Assembly: GCA_029880545.1 (NCBI GenBank)
Contig: JAOUOD010000012.1
Coordinates: 1 to 64,000, forward strand
Source: Gammaproteobacteria bacterium
GTDB lineage: Bacteria; Pseudomonadota; Gammaproteobacteria; Acidiferrobacterales; SZUA-150
DNA: 64,000 nucleotides
Direction: 5' to 3'
Shown here piece by piece: positions 1-10,682 of this stretch (position 1 is its first letter; the number at the start of each line of letters is the position of its first letter). A program made the position numbers and the translations under genes. A model generated the notes under the pieces. The model was not told where the DNA came from, searched no databases, and was given only the letters and a program-made list of their open reading frames with translations.

Positions 1-32
1 GTTCGAATACCTGCACACATCACCAATCAAAT

Positions 33-62
33 AAAAAAGACCCCGCAAGGGGGTCTTTTTTA
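33..62. terminator. Bidirectional intrinsic terminator
   Basis: A run of A, a GACCCC/GGGGTC stem with a short GCAAG loop and a run of T form a terminator that works in either direction. On the minus strand it lies just past the 3' end of tRNA-Ser, which it probably ends. Confidence 0.8.
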
Positions 63-69
63 TTTGGTC

Positions 70-157
70 TGGCGGAGAGAGAGGGATTCGAACCCTCGAT
101 ACGTTTCCGTATACACGCGTTCCAGGCGTGCGCCTTCAACCGCTCGGCCATCTCTCC
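70..157 (-). tRNA. tRNA-Ser (GGA anticodon)
   Basis: Read on the minus strand this is an 88-base class II tRNA with encoded CCA. The acceptor GGAGAGA pairs with TCTCTCC, the anticodon loop CTGGAAC gives GGA (serine, UCC/UCU codons), a long variable arm follows, and the T loop is TTCGAAT. An intrinsic terminator follows it. The long variable arm fits tRNA-Ser. Confidence 0.95.
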
Positions 158-243
158 GGGTTCCCGCCCTGTCAACGGGGCGCGCTAGGGTAAACCAACC
201 GCCGAGGCAATATCAAGCCAAAAGCGAAGCCGGGATCGGGGAA

Positions 244-1305
244 TCAACTACCGGCAGCTTTTCTCAGGCTTTGCAACCCACCCTGAAGGACATATACCTC
301 GTAGCCCCGCTGGCTCATGAGAAAGGCAGCTACGCTGCTTCTGAGGCCAGTCTGGCAGCACAAAACATACTTTCGCCCAGGATCCAGTCCCGACAGGACT
401 CGTCGCAAACGATACAGCGGGATATTTTTGGCCACCTTCAAGGCTCCTTGGGCGAATTCGTCCTCGGTCCGCACGTCAATCAGGCCGGCGCCTTTTTTCA
501 ACAACTGCTCGGATTCAGCGTGGCTCGCCATCTTGGTCAGCGACGGCTTCAGCAGTTCATCGAAATCCGACTTGGCCAAACGCATTACGCGACAGTTCTC
601 CATGGCGATCACACTGGCATTTCGCGGGGCATTGGATATCAACGCCTCTTCGCCGAACACGTCTCCCGGTACCAACTTGGCCAATACATGAATTTTCCCG
701 TCGGCACTCTTCCGGGAGACACTAAAGCTGCCTTCGCGGATAATGTAGTAATAATCACCCGGCTCACCTTGCCGGATGACCGCCTCGCCGGAATCAACCT
801 CGCATTCCTCGAAACGGCTGAAAACCTCGGTAAAATGTTCGGCGGGAAGCTGCTGAAACGTATCACGACGCATCAACTCAATCATCCATTCGGAGTCAAA
901 ATCGCCGCTGACTTCCGATACCTCGATACCGTCACCCGAATACGCTTCGCTGTCGCTCATCTGGTTCATTGCCAGTATCCGGTCGAGAGCCAGGCTGTCG
1001 ACGGAGGCAATTTTTACCGTACTGAGGGCCTTACCTGTAAATTGCCGAGGCTTGAGCTGGGCGATGGCATACCGGGCAGTTTCAGAACCGGATTCAATGG
1101 TTCGCACCGCCTTGTTTGCCCGTGACGTGAGCTCTACCACCCCTTCCAGCAGAAAAATTGATGCCGAATCAGCATCGCCTTCCTTGAACAGCAGGTCGTT
1201 TTTCCCCAGTTCCAGGATTGCAACTTCCTCGAGCAAGACCTGAAAGTTTGCCTCTCCGAGGCTGCATATCGGTACACACTGGCGAAACCATTCGCTTTCT
1301 GACAC
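244..1305 (-). CDS. Two cyclic-nucleotide-binding domains fused to a rhodanese domain
   Basis: A 353-residue soluble protein. An N-terminal cNMP-binding fold (about residues 14-92) looks degenerate. A second one (about 147-255) keeps the phosphate-binding cassette FGEEAL...PRNA (217-230), so it may bind cAMP or cGMP. The C-terminal rhodanese domain (about 267-353) has the active-site loop CQTGLRS with Cys317, the persulfide-carrying position in this family. I chose the GTG at 1305 because AGAAAGG lies just upstream; an in-frame ATG at 1374 would add 23 residues and overlap the divergent promoter region. It is transcribed away from mltF. The domains are clear; the role (sulfur transfer gated by a nucleotide or redox signal) is inference. 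Confidence 0.85.
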   Translation of the reverse strand: MSESEWFRQCVPICSLGEANFQVLLEEVAILELGKNDLLFKEGDADSASIFLLEGVVELTSRANKAVRTIESGSETARYAIAQLKPRQFTGKALSTVKIASVDSLALDRILAMNQMSDSEAYSGDGIEVSEVSGDFDSEWMIELMRRDTFQQLPAEHFTEVFSRFEECEVDSGEAVIRQGEPGDYYYIIREGSFSVSRKSADGKIHVLAKLVPGDVFGEEALISNAPRNASVIAMENCRVMRLAKSDFDELLKPSLTKMASHAESEQLLKKGAGLIDVRTEDEFAQGALKVAKNIPLYRLRRVLSGLDPGRKYVLCCQTGLRSSVAAFLMSQRGYEVYVLQGGLQSLRKAAGS

Positions 1306-1477
1306 GTATGACCTTTCTGTATGGCTGGTAGACAGGTATGCGCGGAAGTCTAGCACAGGAAACCTTTTGCCCAAGACAGCTGCGTTTATTCATAATCTGT
1401 TTGAAGCGGTTATACTGGAAACGGGAGGGGTTGATAATGCAGGGATACAGACAATTATTGCCAGGAACTGTGCCGGC

Positions 1478-2872
1478 ATGACGCAGCGCGCCCTCCTGCT
1501 CTTGACGGTACTCCTGGGTTCCTGCACCCCGCAGGAACCTCCGACCCTGCTCAAACAAATTCAGGCCAGCGGCGAAATTGTCGTCGTCACACGCAACAGC
1601 GCCACTACCTACTACGAGGCTGCCGAAGGCGCGGCCGGGCTTGAACATGATCTTGTCCAGGCCTTTGCCAGGGAGTTGGGGATCAACGCCAGATTCGTGA
1701 TCGCAGAAAATGAATCTGAGGTCATAGACAGCCTGGTAACCGGAAATGCCAACATGGCTGCCGCCGGGCTTGCCAGGAGCAAGGAACTCGAACAACTGGT
1801 CCAGTTTGCCCCGTCATATCAAACCGTCAAACAAAAACTGATTTACCGTATCGGCACCCAGCAGCCTACATCCGTTGATCTGCTGAATGGCAAGCATATT
1901 GAGGTTCCGGCAAACTCCCGCTACGCACGCAGTCTGCAACATTTGAAATCCAGATATTCCAAATTGAGCTGGACCGAAAGCCCGGACAAGGATACTGAAG
2001 AATTGATCAGCCTGGTTTCCGATGGCCTGCTGGAATATACCATTACTGATTCACACATCTACCGGCTCAATCGCCGCCACTACCCCGATCTCCGCTCGGC
2101 AATGGATATCAGCACCGCCGAGAGGCTGGCGTGGGCATTTCAGCTTCACACTGATGGCAGCCTGGTTGAGGCGGCGACAAATTTCATCAACGCTTACAGC
2201 AAGAGTGGCGATCTCGCTCGCTTGCTTGAACGCTACTATGGAGCAGCGTTGCGATCAAACCCGGTCAACATGACCGTATTTCATCTTCGCATTGAAAATC
2301 GCCTGCCAAACTACCAGGATCTTTTTGAAAAAGCCGGCGCCAGGCATAACCTGGACTGGCGCCTGCTGGCTTCCATCAGTTACCAGGAATCATTCTGGAG
2401 TCCGCAATCGGTTTCGTATACCGGCGTACGCGGGATCATGATGCTGACCCGGGACACGGCGCGCGAAGTTGGCGTAGCCAACCGGCTCGACCCTGAGCAG
2501 GCCATTGAGGGCGGCGCGCGATACATACGCAAGCTGATTGACCGCATTCCGACCCATATTCCCGAACCGGATCGCGTATGGCTTGCACTGGCTGCCTACA
2601 ATGTCGGATTCGGTCACGTGGAAGATGCGCGCGTACTCACCGAGCGCCTGGGCGGCAATCCGGACAAATGGAGCGATGTCCAGCAACGGTTGCCACTACT
2701 GTCACACCAGAAGTACCACAAGACCACCACCCACGGTTACGCTCGAGGTGTTGAGCCGGTTCAGTTTGTCAATCGTATTCGAAACTATTACGAAGCACTG
2801 GTAAAGATAGACGAAGAACAGCAGAACAGCGATCAAAACAAGGCGATACAACTGCGGGCACCGGCAATCTGA
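1478..2872 (+). CDS. mltF: Membrane-bound lytic murein transglycosylase F
   Basis: A 464-residue lipoprotein that cleaves peptidoglycan glycan strands to 1,6-anhydro ends. The signal peptide ends in the lipobox LLGSC (lipid Cys16). A periplasmic solute-binding type 3 domain follows (about 30-255), then an SLT domain whose SYQESFW motif holds the catalytic Glu304, followed by GVRGIMML and AAYNVG. The frame is open further upstream from 1367, but only the ATG at 1478 places a signal peptide at the N terminus. It lies beside tadA, as in Escherichia coli. Domain order and length match MltF. Confidence 0.93.
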   Translation: MTQRALLLLTVLLGSCTPQEPPTLLKQIQASGEIVVVTRNSATTYYEAAEGAAGLEHDLVQAFARELGINARFVIAENESEVIDSLVTGNANMAAAGLARSKELEQLVQFAPSYQTVKQKLIYRIGTQQPTSVDLLNGKHIEVPANSRYARSLQHLKSRYSKLSWTESPDKDTEELISLVSDGLLEYTITDSHIYRLNRRHYPDLRSAMDISTAERLAWAFQLHTDGSLVEAATNFINAYSKSGDLARLLERYYGAALRSNPVNMTVFHLRIENRLPNYQDLFEKAGARHNLDWRLLASISYQESFWSPQSVSYTGVRGIMMLTRDTAREVGVANRLDPEQAIEGGARYIRKLIDRIPTHIPEPDRVWLALAAYNVGFGHVEDARVLTERLGGNPDKWSDVQQRLPLLSHQKYHKTTTHGYARGVEPVQFVNRIRNYYEALVKIDEEQQNSDQNKAIQLRAPAI

Positions 2873-2893
2873 CAGAACGCAGTCGGCCCAGGA

Positions 2894-3355
2894 CTAGCGA
2901 CGGAGGCGAAAGAATTCCTGTAACAATACGGCAGACTCATTGGCGAGCACGCCGGACGAAATTGTAATGCGATGGTTCAATTGCTGGTGATCAAGCAGAT
3001 TCATGATACTGCCACCGGCGCCGGCGCGCGGATCCTTGGCGCCAAATACAACCCTGTCCACACGCGCATGCACCAGCGCACCGGCACACATGGGGCATGG
3101 CTCCAGCGTGACATACAGCGTGGTACCGGCAAGGCGATAGTTATCCAGCGACCTGGCCGCCTCTCGCAGAGCAATAATTTCAGCGTGTGCGGTTGGGTCG
3201 CGTAACCTGATCGGCTGGTTCCAGCCTTCGGCGACCAATTGATTGTCCATTACCAGCACGGCGCCTACCGGTACCTCTTCCTGGTCCCGAGCATGTTGTG
3301 CAAGTCCCAGCGCATGACGCATCCATGCTTCGTCGTCAATCGTTGCTACGGACAT
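2894..3355 (-). CDS. tadA: tRNA-specific adenosine deaminase
   Basis: A 153-residue zinc deaminase that converts A34 to inosine in the anticodon of tRNA-Arg(ACG). The zinc and catalytic motif HAE lies at 57-59 (Glu59 proton shuttle) and PCPMC at 86-90 gives the two Cys ligands (87 and 90), the full cytidine-deaminase-fold signature. It is convergent with mltF and lies 12 bases after guaA on the same strand, so it may be read from the guaA transcript. Length is normal. Confidence 0.95.
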   Translation of the reverse strand: MSVATIDDEAWMRHALGLAQHARDQEEVPVGAVLVMDNQLVAEGWNQPIRLRDPTAHAEIIALREAARSLDNYRLAGTTLYVTLEPCPMCAGALVHARVDRVVFGAKDPRAGAGGSIMNLLDHQQLNHRITISSGVLANESAVLLQEFFRLRR

Positions 3356-3367
3356 GGGCGACCCGGA

Positions 3368-4942
3368 TCACTCCCATTCTATGGTTGCCGGAGGCTTGCC
3401 GGAGATATCATAAACCACGCGACTGATACCGCGAACCTCGTTGATTATTCGATTGGAAATTGTGCTGAGCACAGCATAGGGAATGTGGGCCCAGTTTGCA
3501 GTCATGAAATCAATCGTTTCGACCGCACGTATGGCAACAACGTATTCGTATGCTCGCGCATCGCCGACGACTCCGACCGACTTTACAGGCAAGAACACGG
3601 TGAATGCCTGGCTGGTCTTGTCATAGAGGTCATGACGATACAGTTCTTCCATATAGATGGCATCAGCCTGGCGAAGAATATCGGCGTATTCCTTTTTGAC
3701 TTCACCGAGGATACGCACACCGAGACCCGGCCCGGGAAACGGATGGCGATAAACCATTTTATGAGGCAAACCCAGTGCATCACCAAGCCTGCGCACTTCA
3801 TCCTTGAATAGCTCACGCAAGGGTTCAAGCAGCTTGAGTTTCATGTGTTCAGGCAGGCCACCGACATTATGGTGCGATTTGATTACGTGAGCCTTGCCAT
3901 TCTTGATCTGTGCAGACTCGATAACATCCGGGTAGATTGTACCCTGCGCAAGCCACTGGCCATTACTGATCTTCGCTGCCTCTTCCTCGAAGATGTCGAT
4001 GAAAAGGTTGCCTATAATCTTGCGCTTTGCCTCAGGATCAGCAACTCCCTTTAGCTTGTCGAGGAATCGATCCTCGGCATCCACACGAATCACCTTGACG
4101 CCCATATGCTCGGCAAAGGTTTCCATTACCTGGTCACCCTCATGGAGACGCAGCAGGCCGTTATCAACAAAAATACAGGTAAGCTGGTCGCCAATAGCCT
4201 TGTGCAGAAGTGCCGCCACTACTGACGAATCAACGCCGCCGGACAGGCCGAGTATGATTTCTTCATCGCCAACATCCCGGCGAACAGTTTCAACAATATC
4301 GTCAATAATGTTGCCCGGCGTCCACAGGCTGTCGCACCCACATATCTCGTGAACAAAACGTTCGATAATTTCCTTGCCCTGGAGGGTGTGCGTGACTTCG
4401 GGATGAAACTGCAATCCGTAAAACTTGCGCCCTTCATCGGCAATAGCCGCAAGCGGAGCATTACCGGTTCCGGCAATAGCAACAAACCCGTTCGGCATTT
4501 CGTCGACACGATCACCATGACTCATCCAGACATCAAGCATCGGCCTGTCATCCTTGCCATAGCTGTCAACGATTCCTTGCAGCAGTGCAGACGGCTCAAG
4601 CAAGGAAACCTGTGCGTAACCGTATTCCTTCTTTTCCGAACCACTGACCTTGCCACCCAGTTGTGCCGCCATGGTCTGCATGCCATAACAAATACCCAGA
4701 ACCGGCAGCCCCATTTCAAATACCATGGCTGGTGCACGCGGCGTTTGCTCCAGAGTGACCGACTCCGGCCCACCTGAAAGCACGATACCCCTGGGCTTGA
4801 ATGCAGTAATGGCGTCATCAGCCATATCGTAAGGATGTATTTCACAATAGACACCGGCTTCACGCACACGACGCGCGATCAGCTGTGTGTATTGCGAACC
4901 AAAATCAAGAATCAGTACACGCTGTTCATGTGGATTGGTCAT
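3368..4942 (-). CDS. guaA: GMP synthase (glutamine-hydrolysing)
   Basis: A 524-residue enzyme that aminates XMP to GMP using glutamine and ATP. The N-terminal class I amidotransferase domain has the nucleophile Cys85 in GICYGMQ and the HPE motif of the triad. The ATP-pyrophosphatase domain carries the PP-loop GLSGGVDSS. The C-terminal dimerisation domain ends in PPATIEWE, typical of the family. It lies downstream of guaB, with a strong terminator hairpin between them, so it may have its own promoter. Confidence 0.97.
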   Translation of the reverse strand: MTNPHEQRVLILDFGSQYTQLIARRVREAGVYCEIHPYDMADDAITAFKPRGIVLSGGPESVTLEQTPRAPAMVFEMGLPVLGICYGMQTMAAQLGGKVSGSEKKEYGYAQVSLLEPSALLQGIVDSYGKDDRPMLDVWMSHGDRVDEMPNGFVAIAGTGNAPLAAIADEGRKFYGLQFHPEVTHTLQGKEIIERFVHEICGCDSLWTPGNIIDDIVETVRRDVGDEEIILGLSGGVDSSVVAALLHKAIGDQLTCIFVDNGLLRLHEGDQVMETFAEHMGVKVIRVDAEDRFLDKLKGVADPEAKRKIIGNLFIDIFEEEAAKISNGQWLAQGTIYPDVIESAQIKNGKAHVIKSHHNVGGLPEHMKLKLLEPLRELFKDEVRRLGDALGLPHKMVYRHPFPGPGLGVRILGEVKKEYADILRQADAIYMEELYRHDLYDKTSQAFTVFLPVKSVGVVGDARAYEYVVAIRAVETIDFMTANWAHIPYAVLSTISNRIINEVRGISRVVYDISGKPPATIEWE

Positions 4943-5002
4943 AGCTGTATTCCGGAATACCTGTTCAAGTTTTTATGATCTGATTTTGTCGTATCACTAA
5001 AC

Positions 5003-5037
5003 AAAACACCCGTACACAGTCGACCTGTGTACGGGTG
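5003..5037 (-). terminator. Intrinsic terminator between guaB and guaA
   Basis: On the minus strand a perfect 13-bp stem (arms 5025-5037 and 5007-5019) with a 5-base loop is followed by TTTTG. It lies past the guaB stop and about 60 bases before the guaA start, so it can end or attenuate guaB transcription ahead of guaA. Confidence 0.8.
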
Positions 5038-5072
5038 CCTCGCATACCAACAATGTCCGAATTACCCGGCAA

Positions 5073-6533
<1,461 letters not shown>

Positions 6534-6535
6534 CT

Positions 6536-6588
6536 ATTATACAGAGGTACCCGGGGGGCCGTAAATACCCTGCCCAAAATTCTGTCAA
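6536..6588 (-). promoter_or_regulatory. Candidate guaB promoters
   Basis: Two sigma70-like arrangements lie on the minus strand. A consensus -35 TTGACA (6583-6588) has TATTTA (6562-6567) 15 bases downstream. A consensus -10 TATAAT (6536-6541) has TTTACG 18 bases upstream and would start transcription next to the ATG. Neither is optimal in both boxes and spacing. Confidence 0.4.
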
Positions 6589-6723
6589 ACGGCGTCCCGA
6601 GCGGCAACAATGGAATAATCCACCGGTTGACTGCGTCCTCTGAGTAATTTAGTGTCTTTTCACTAGATCGATACTATTCAAACTAAAACTAGCCGTGACA
6701 CCATCTTAGGAGGATTACACCCA

Positions 6724-7011
6724 ATGAAAAAGTCATTGATTCTCGCCGCTGCCATGCTTGCCTTGGGAGGTTGTGCAACCTCCCCTGACCCGAGTACTGT
6801 CATTGCAGAAGCAGAAAACGAAATCAAGGTAGCCAAGAAAATGAACTACCTGTGGCGTGATACCGAGAAACACCTCGAAGGCGCCAAGAAGGCACAAGCC
6901 GACGGCGACAACGAAAAAGCCAACAAGCTGGCCAAAAAAGCGTTGAGCGAGGCCAAGCTGGCGCAACAGCAGGCAAAGGACAACGCCGGCGCAGGACCCA
7001 ACTTTAACTAG
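6724..7011 (+). CDS. Small lipoprotein resembling SoxXA-binding protein
   Basis: A 95-residue protein with signal peptide and lipobox (LGGC, lipid Cys17), then a charged Lys/Glu/Ala-rich helical stretch with YLWRDTEKH and repeated KKA units. The overall pattern, a short lipoprotein with an AEAE-type helix, a WRDT segment and a basic helix, recalls the SoxXA-binding (SoxK-like) proteins of sulfur oxidisers. That match is from memory and tentative; no sox gene is in the window. A strong Shine-Dalgarno, TTAGGAGG, precedes the ATG and a terminator follows, so it is monocistronic and probably well expressed. It sits between guaB and xseA, which are directly divergent in E. coli. Confidence 0.75.
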   Translation: MKKSLILAAAMLALGGCATSPDPSTVIAEAENEIKVAKKMNYLWRDTEKHLEGAKKAQADGDNEKANKLAKKALSEAKLAQQQAKDNAGAGPNFN

Positions 7012-7052
7012 TACTGAATTTGGATTCTGGTTAATGCTGTAGCGCAGCACCG

Positions 7053-7080
7053 AAAAGCCGGGCCAATGCCCGGCTTTTTT
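7053..7080 (+). terminator. Intrinsic terminator after the lipoprotein gene
   Basis: The stem AAAAGCCGGGC/GCCCGGCTTTT with a 4-base loop is followed by further T residues. It isolates the lipoprotein gene from xseA downstream. Confidence 0.85.
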
Positions 7081-7133
7081 ATGGGCACCTGCAGGATATA
7101 CTCGTTAGCCGCGATAATCTGGCAGTAAATCGA

Positions 7134-8516
7134 ATGTCACATACCAATCTCGATCAATTGCTGGGCCAAGGCGGCCCGGAGATCTACAGTGTAAGCCGTC
7201 TCACCCGGGAGGCTCGCGCCCTGCTGGAAGCCAGTTTCCCGGCGATCTGGGTGGAGGGCGAAATATCCAACCTGGTCCAGCCAGCGTCCGGACACCTTTA
7301 CTTCACTCTCAAAGACGACGGTTCCCAGGTCCGTTGCGCCCTGTTCCGCGGTCGCGCACGAAACCAGCGAGTAGTAATGCGCAACGGTGGCCAGGTCAGG
7401 CTGCGCGCCAGGGTCAGCCTTTACGAGGGTCGCGGCGAATTCCAACTCATTGTCGACATGGTTGAGGCAGCGGGTGAAGGCCAGCTTCAACAGGCCTTCA
7501 ACAAACTCGTGGCCACGCTCAAGGCCGAAGGCTTGTTTGAACCGGCGAGAAAACGCCCCCTGCCGACAATGCCCGAACGAATTGGCGTCATTACCTCTCC
7601 TACAGGGGCCGTCATTCACGACATTATTACCACGCTCGGTCGACGGTTTCCGGCCATCCCGATCAGGTTGTTCCCGGTTGCCGTTCAGGGCGACGAGTCT
7701 GTGCCACAATTACTGGCGGCCATACGTGCGGCGACATTACGCCGGGATTGCGATGTTTTGATTATCGGTCGTGGTGGCGGATCACTCGAGGACTTGTGGT
7801 CATTTAATGACGAAGCCGTTGTTCGGGCACTGGCCGAATGCCCCATCCCCATTGTCAGCGCTATTGGCCACGAAACGGATGTCACCATTGCCGATTTTGT
7901 CGCCGACGTTCGGGCACCCACGCCTACAGCTGCTGCCGAAATGTTGAGCCCCAGTCGACTTGACCTGACCCGGGGTCTGGACAGGCAGATGATGCGACTG
8001 ACCCGACAGATGGAATACAGGCTGGGACACCTGCAACAAACGCTGGATCATCTCGCGCACCGGCTGATTCACCCGGAAACCAGGCTCGAACAACTTCGGC
8101 AAAAACTCCAGCAACACCACGAAAAAATCATGTCATCCATGCGTTCCACACTTCAACAGAGAAACCTGCAACTAAGTCGGTTGCAGGGCCGTTTCGGTAG
8201 CCAATCCCCGGCATCACGTTTGCCACAGCTGCGCGTTCGTGGTCAGGCCGTCACATCAAAACTGGTTTCGGCAGTTCGGCATCACCTCGAGCGCGCCGAA
8301 AATCGTCTTGCCAGCCGGGCCAGGCTGCTCCACGGCATCAGTCCTCTGGCAACCCTTGAACGCGGCTACAGCCTCGCCGTGGCGCCCGAAACCGGTGCAA
8401 TCATTCGTCGACCGGAACAAGTGCAAACCGGCGATATTATCGAAAACCGCCTTGCCGGTGGCCGCATTACCAGTTCCGTTATTTCAACAGACAGCACCAA
8501 GCCTGATCCGTCATGA
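7134..8516 (+). CDS. xseA: Exodeoxyribonuclease VII large subunit
   Basis: A 460-residue subunit of the single-strand-specific exonuclease VII. An N-terminal OB-fold DNA-binding domain (about 18-115, with EGEISN and SGHLYFTLKD) is followed by the catalytic domain with GRGGGSLEDLW and GHETDVTIADF, then a long helical C-terminal region. The small subunit xseB is not in the window. The stop overlaps the start of the downstream M23 gene by four bases, which suggests translational coupling. Confidence 0.96.
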   Translation: MSHTNLDQLLGQGGPEIYSVSRLTREARALLEASFPAIWVEGEISNLVQPASGHLYFTLKDDGSQVRCALFRGRARNQRVVMRNGGQVRLRARVSLYEGRGEFQLIVDMVEAAGEGQLQQAFNKLVATLKAEGLFEPARKRPLPTMPERIGVITSPTGAVIHDIITTLGRRFPAIPIRLFPVAVQGDESVPQLLAAIRAATLRRDCDVLIIGRGGGSLEDLWSFNDEAVVRALAECPIPIVSAIGHETDVTIADFVADVRAPTPTAAAEMLSPSRLDLTRGLDRQMMRLTRQMEYRLGHLQQTLDHLAHRLIHPETRLEQLRQKLQQHHEKIMSSMRSTLQQRNLQLSRLQGRFGSQSPASRLPQLRVRGQAVTSKLVSAVRHHLERAENRLASRARLLHGISPLATLERGYSLAVAPETGAIIRRPEQVQTGDIIENRLAGGRITSSVISTDSTKPDPS

Positions 8517-9346
8517 TGTTACATCTCTGCCGATTTATTGCTCCTGTTCTGTTACTTGTGCCATTGGTCTCGATGGCACAGGGCAATACCGTTCTTCCCG
8601 GTAATCATCCGTTCCCCGGTGGCTTGGTATCAATCAAACTCGATGGCTCCGGGGATTCGCGCCCAAAGGCATTTTTTGGTAACAAGCCTCTGCTGGTTAT
8701 CAAGGAGAACAATGCCTGGTATGCCGTGGTCGGCATAGGACTGAAGACCGAACCGGGCGAGCACCGTATATCGGCGATAACAACTGGTGATCAAAAACTG
8801 GATTACGCGTTTACCGTTACACCAAAGAAATACCCTGCGCAATATCTCAAGGTCAAACAGAAGCGTTACGTTGAACCAGACAAGAATGACATCAAGCGCA
8901 TTCTCAAGGAAAAGCAGGAAATTACAGAAACGTTGTCAGCGTTCAGTGAACTGCAACCATCAACATTGAAAATGAAGCGCCCGGCCAATGGTCGACTGAG
9001 CAGCCGCTTCGGGTTAAGGCGGTTTTTCAATGGTCAGGAACGAAGTCCGCATACCGGGCTGGATATTGCAGCAGGCAACAAGGCCGTCATTCGGGCGCCC
9101 CTGGATGGCAAGGTAATTCGTGTGGCCAACTATTTTTTCAGCGGCAACATAGTCTTTATAGATCACGGCCAGGGCCTGATATCAACCTATGCCCATTTGC
9201 ATCGCGCCCTGGTCCGGGAGGGGCAAAACATCAAAACCGGCGAGAGAGTCGGAGAAGTGGGTGCCACCGGCAGAGTGACCGGGCCACACCTCCATTGGAG
9301 CGTATACCTGAACCAGGAGAAAATAGATCCGGCATTGCTGTTATGA
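8513..9346 (+). CDS. Periplasmic M23 family metallopeptidase
   Basis: A 277-residue protein with an N-terminal signal peptide (cleavage near SMAQG), a beta-rich N-terminal domain and a C-terminal LytM/M23 domain. The zinc motifs are present: HTGLDIAA supplies His and Asp, and HLHWSVY supplies the HxH pair. It therefore probably cleaves peptidoglycan cross-bridges or, if regulatory, activates amidases; the intact motifs favour catalysis. It overlaps xseA by four bases. Confidence 0.9.
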   Translation: MMLHLCRFIAPVLLLVPLVSMAQGNTVLPGNHPFPGGLVSIKLDGSGDSRPKAFFGNKPLLVIKENNAWYAVVGIGLKTEPGEHRISAITTGDQKLDYAFTVTPKKYPAQYLKVKQKRYVEPDKNDIKRILKEKQEITETLSAFSELQPSTLKMKRPANGRLSSRFGLRRFFNGQERSPHTGLDIAAGNKAVIRAPLDGKVIRVANYFFSGNIVFIDHGQGLISTYAHLHRALVREGQNIKTGERVGEVGATGRVTGPHLHWSVYLNQEKIDPALLL

Positions 9347-9375
9347 CAATAGCTCGACAGCAATGAATTTATCTG

Positions 9376-10608
9376 TCAGAACCGGTTCAGCAGTGCGCCG
9401 AGATCGGAAATCATCTTCTTCAGCTTGTGCAGCCACTCGCGAAAATCCGGTCGCGGAATATCAATATCATACAACCCGGCCTTGTACAGCCACTGCTCGA
9501 CGATACGAAGCTCAGGCCACTGTTGAACAAGCTGCGGCCAGAAGTAATATACAGCGTACGCTGCGGCAACCAGGAACAGCACAAAATACAACAGCTTTCT
9601 GGACGAGCTTGCGCCGGAACCTTTTCGCGATGAAATCTTGATTTGCCTTGTCTTTTCCTTGAACTCTTCCTTGCTTTGCACCTGCAAAGCCGGGTTCGCA
9701 ATCGGCCTTCCCCTGCCAAGCATGGCATCCTGTAGCGCTCGCGCGGACTTCGGGCGATCGGTAGGATACGCCCGCATCGCCCAGTCGATACATTCTAGTA
9801 TGCGCTTCTGGTAACGACCCTCTCCAAACTTGACCGCCGGCGTCAGCGGGTCCACCTGTAACTTTAATATGGTCTGGTAACGCTCGAGACCGCTGGCCGG
9901 TCGCTTTCCGCGTATACATCGATACATGCTCGCGCCCAACGCGTAAATATCGGTCCACGGACCCTGTTCACCCTGTCCGGGATATTGTTCCGCGGGAGCA
10001 TAACCTGGGGTCAGCACCACTTTCTCCAATCCATGTGAGCTCATTGACTGCCTGGCCGAACCAAAATCTATCAGCATCGGCGAGCCATCCTGGCGCAGGT
10101 AGATATTGTCCGGCTTGATATCGAGATGCAGCAACCCCGCCTGGTGTACCGCATCCAGTCCATTAAGTATCGGCAGGTAGATACGTATCAGATCATTTTC
10201 ATCCAGGCGATTGTTGTGCTGCTTGAGATAATCACCAAGACTCTGGCCTTTTTCGTACTCCATGACCATGTACGCGGTGCCATTGGCTTCCATGAATCGC
10301 AATACCCGGACAATATTGGGATGCTTGAACCTGGCAAGCGCCTGGGCTTCGGCAAGAAAGCGTTTCAGGCCCCACTGATAATCCTTTACTGCTTCACGTG
10401 AGTCCAGGTTGGGGACAATCTGGGTTTTACCCGACGCACGAGCAGCCAGTTGATGAGGAAGATACTCCTTGATGGCCACCAATGAACCAAGCGATGTATC
10501 CCGGGCAAGGTAGGTCATGCCAAAGCCGCCCTGGCCGAGATTGCTTTCAATCTCGTATTCCGCCAGGTGATGACCACGCGGCAAGGCGCTTGGGTGATAT
10601 CCGCTCAT
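9376..10608 (-). CDS. Membrane-anchored Ser/Thr protein kinase
   Basis: A 410-residue Hanks-type kinase. It has the glycine loop GQGGFGMTY (25-33), ATP-binding Lys47 in VAIK, the catalytic loop HLDIKPDN (Asp163, Asn168), the metal-binding DFG (181-183) and the activation segment TPGYAPAEQY. The catalytic loop has HLD rather than HRD, so it is a non-RD kinase. After a basic linker there is one membrane helix (about 338-358) and a short C-terminal tail of about 50 residues, with no PASTA or other sensor domain. No phosphatase or FHA gene adjoins it. The substrate is unknown. Tandem repeats lie upstream of the start. Confidence 0.9.
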   Translation of the reverse strand: MSGYHPSALPRGHHLAEYEIESNLGQGGFGMTYLARDTSLGSLVAIKEYLPHQLAARASGKTQIVPNLDSREAVKDYQWGLKRFLAEAQALARFKHPNIVRVLRFMEANGTAYMVMEYEKGQSLGDYLKQHNNRLDENDLIRIYLPILNGLDAVHQAGLLHLDIKPDNIYLRQDGSPMLIDFGSARQSMSSHGLEKVVLTPGYAPAEQYPGQGEQGPWTDIYALGASMYRCIRGKRPASGLERYQTILKLQVDPLTPAVKFGEGRYQKRILECIDWAMRAYPTDRPKSARALQDAMLGRGRPIANPALQVQSKEEFKEKTRQIKISSRKGSGASSSRKLLYFVLFLVAAAYAVYYFWPQLVQQWPELRIVEQWLYKAGLYDIDIPRPDFREWLHKLKKMISDLGALLNRF

Positions 10609-10682
10609 GTATTTATTATCGTTTTGTCCGGCTGTGGGTGTGTTACATGTCTCGACTAACGTCGCTTTGTCTTCATTCTATA

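Noticed and set aside
1-25. GTTCGAAT... ending CACCA at the left edge, like the 3' end of a tRNA on the plus strand
   Set aside because: The T loop is followed by A where the G53-C61 pair needs C, the spacing to CCA does not fit a normal acceptor stem, and the 5' part is outside the window.
64-1125. 353-codon open frame on the plus strand
   Set aside because: It lies antisense to the cNMP/rhodanese gene and across tRNA-Ser; the protein has no recognisable domain, while the opposite strand has clear motifs.
1169-1795. 208-codon minus-strand open frame spanning the mltF start
   Set aside because: Overlaps mltF and the divergent gene; no motif and both neighbours are certain.
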